Assembly: GCA_050246875.1 (NCBI GenBank)
Contig: JBFWVF010000009.1
Coordinates: forward strand, 202,792-266,791
Origin: SHWB01 sp050246875
Lineage (GTDB): Bacteria > Pseudomonadota > Alphaproteobacteria > UBA6615
Direction: 5' to 3'
DNA: 64,000 bases
Part shown: positions 61,788 to 64,000 of the stretch, one piece after another
Numbering within the stretch: the stretch's first letter is position 1
Layout of the letters: every line of letters begins with the position of its first letter
The notes under the pieces: model-generated
Told to the model about the DNA's origin: nothing
The model's database searches: none
Seen by the model: only the letters and a program-made list of their open reading frames with translations
Position numbers and translations under genes: made by a program

Positions 61788-64000
<2,213 letters not shown>

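Overview
The window is GC-rich chromosomal DNA from an alphaproteobacterium. The evidence is the gene order tig-clpP-clpX-lon-hup, a contiguous 14-gene nuo operon running into birA-coaX-rnj-mce, short-type ProRS followed by lolC/E-lolD and dnaE, the glnB-glnA pair, and promoters of the form TTGACG-N17-TAGAGA. I cannot name the genus. A Rhodospirillales-like or Hyphomicrobiales-like lineage is plausible but not shown.

Layout. 1-5800: 3' end of a SPINDLY-type O-GlcNAc transferase, an alpha/beta hydrolase, a lipoprotein, parE, a YciA-like thioesterase and a DUF427 protein. 5870-10400: nitrogen-control operon glnB-glnA (minus strand) behind a sigma-54-like site, an aminotransferase, and a divergent paralogue of it that lacks the catalytic lysine. 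10400-20120: four tRNA genes (His, Leu, Val, Asp), bifunctional NAD(P)HX repair enzyme, and the protein quality-control cluster tig-clpP-clpX-lon-hup, then an SDR dehydrogenase. 20456-34620: nuoA-N, complete respiratory complex I, almost every gene touching or overlapping the next. 34617-38532: birA, coaX, ribonuclease J, methylmalonyl-CoA epimerase, DUF1467. 38533-43565: accessory stretch (secreted protein, ChrA chromate transporter, Tag glycosylase, a probable small RNA with its own promoter and terminator, another secreted protein, a membrane nucleotidyl cyclase). 43566-51093: proS, lolC/E, lolD, a small AT-rich islet with a lipoprotein gene, and dnaE. 51130-59690: accessory genes, including three DMT-family exporters (two in tandem), a GNAT protein, a von Willebrand DUF1194 protein, an epoxide-hydrolase-like enzyme and an OmpA-type porin.

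59800-64000: a second probable small RNA, a perfect 16-bp palindrome, an AbiEi-like winged-helix fragment, a LysR regulator, then DUF2274-trbI-trbG on the minus strand. That last order is typical of the mating-pair end of Tn4371-like integrative conjugative elements, so the right edge is probably the inside of such an element; its boundary should lie around 59.9-60.5 kb.

Most of the window is core housekeeping DNA. I found no clear case of a wholly new multi-gene system. The best leads are the two small-RNA candidates, a strikingly good sigma-54-type site in front of clpX, the lysine-less aminotransferase homologue, the histidine-rich tail on trigger factor, and the mobile-element junction.
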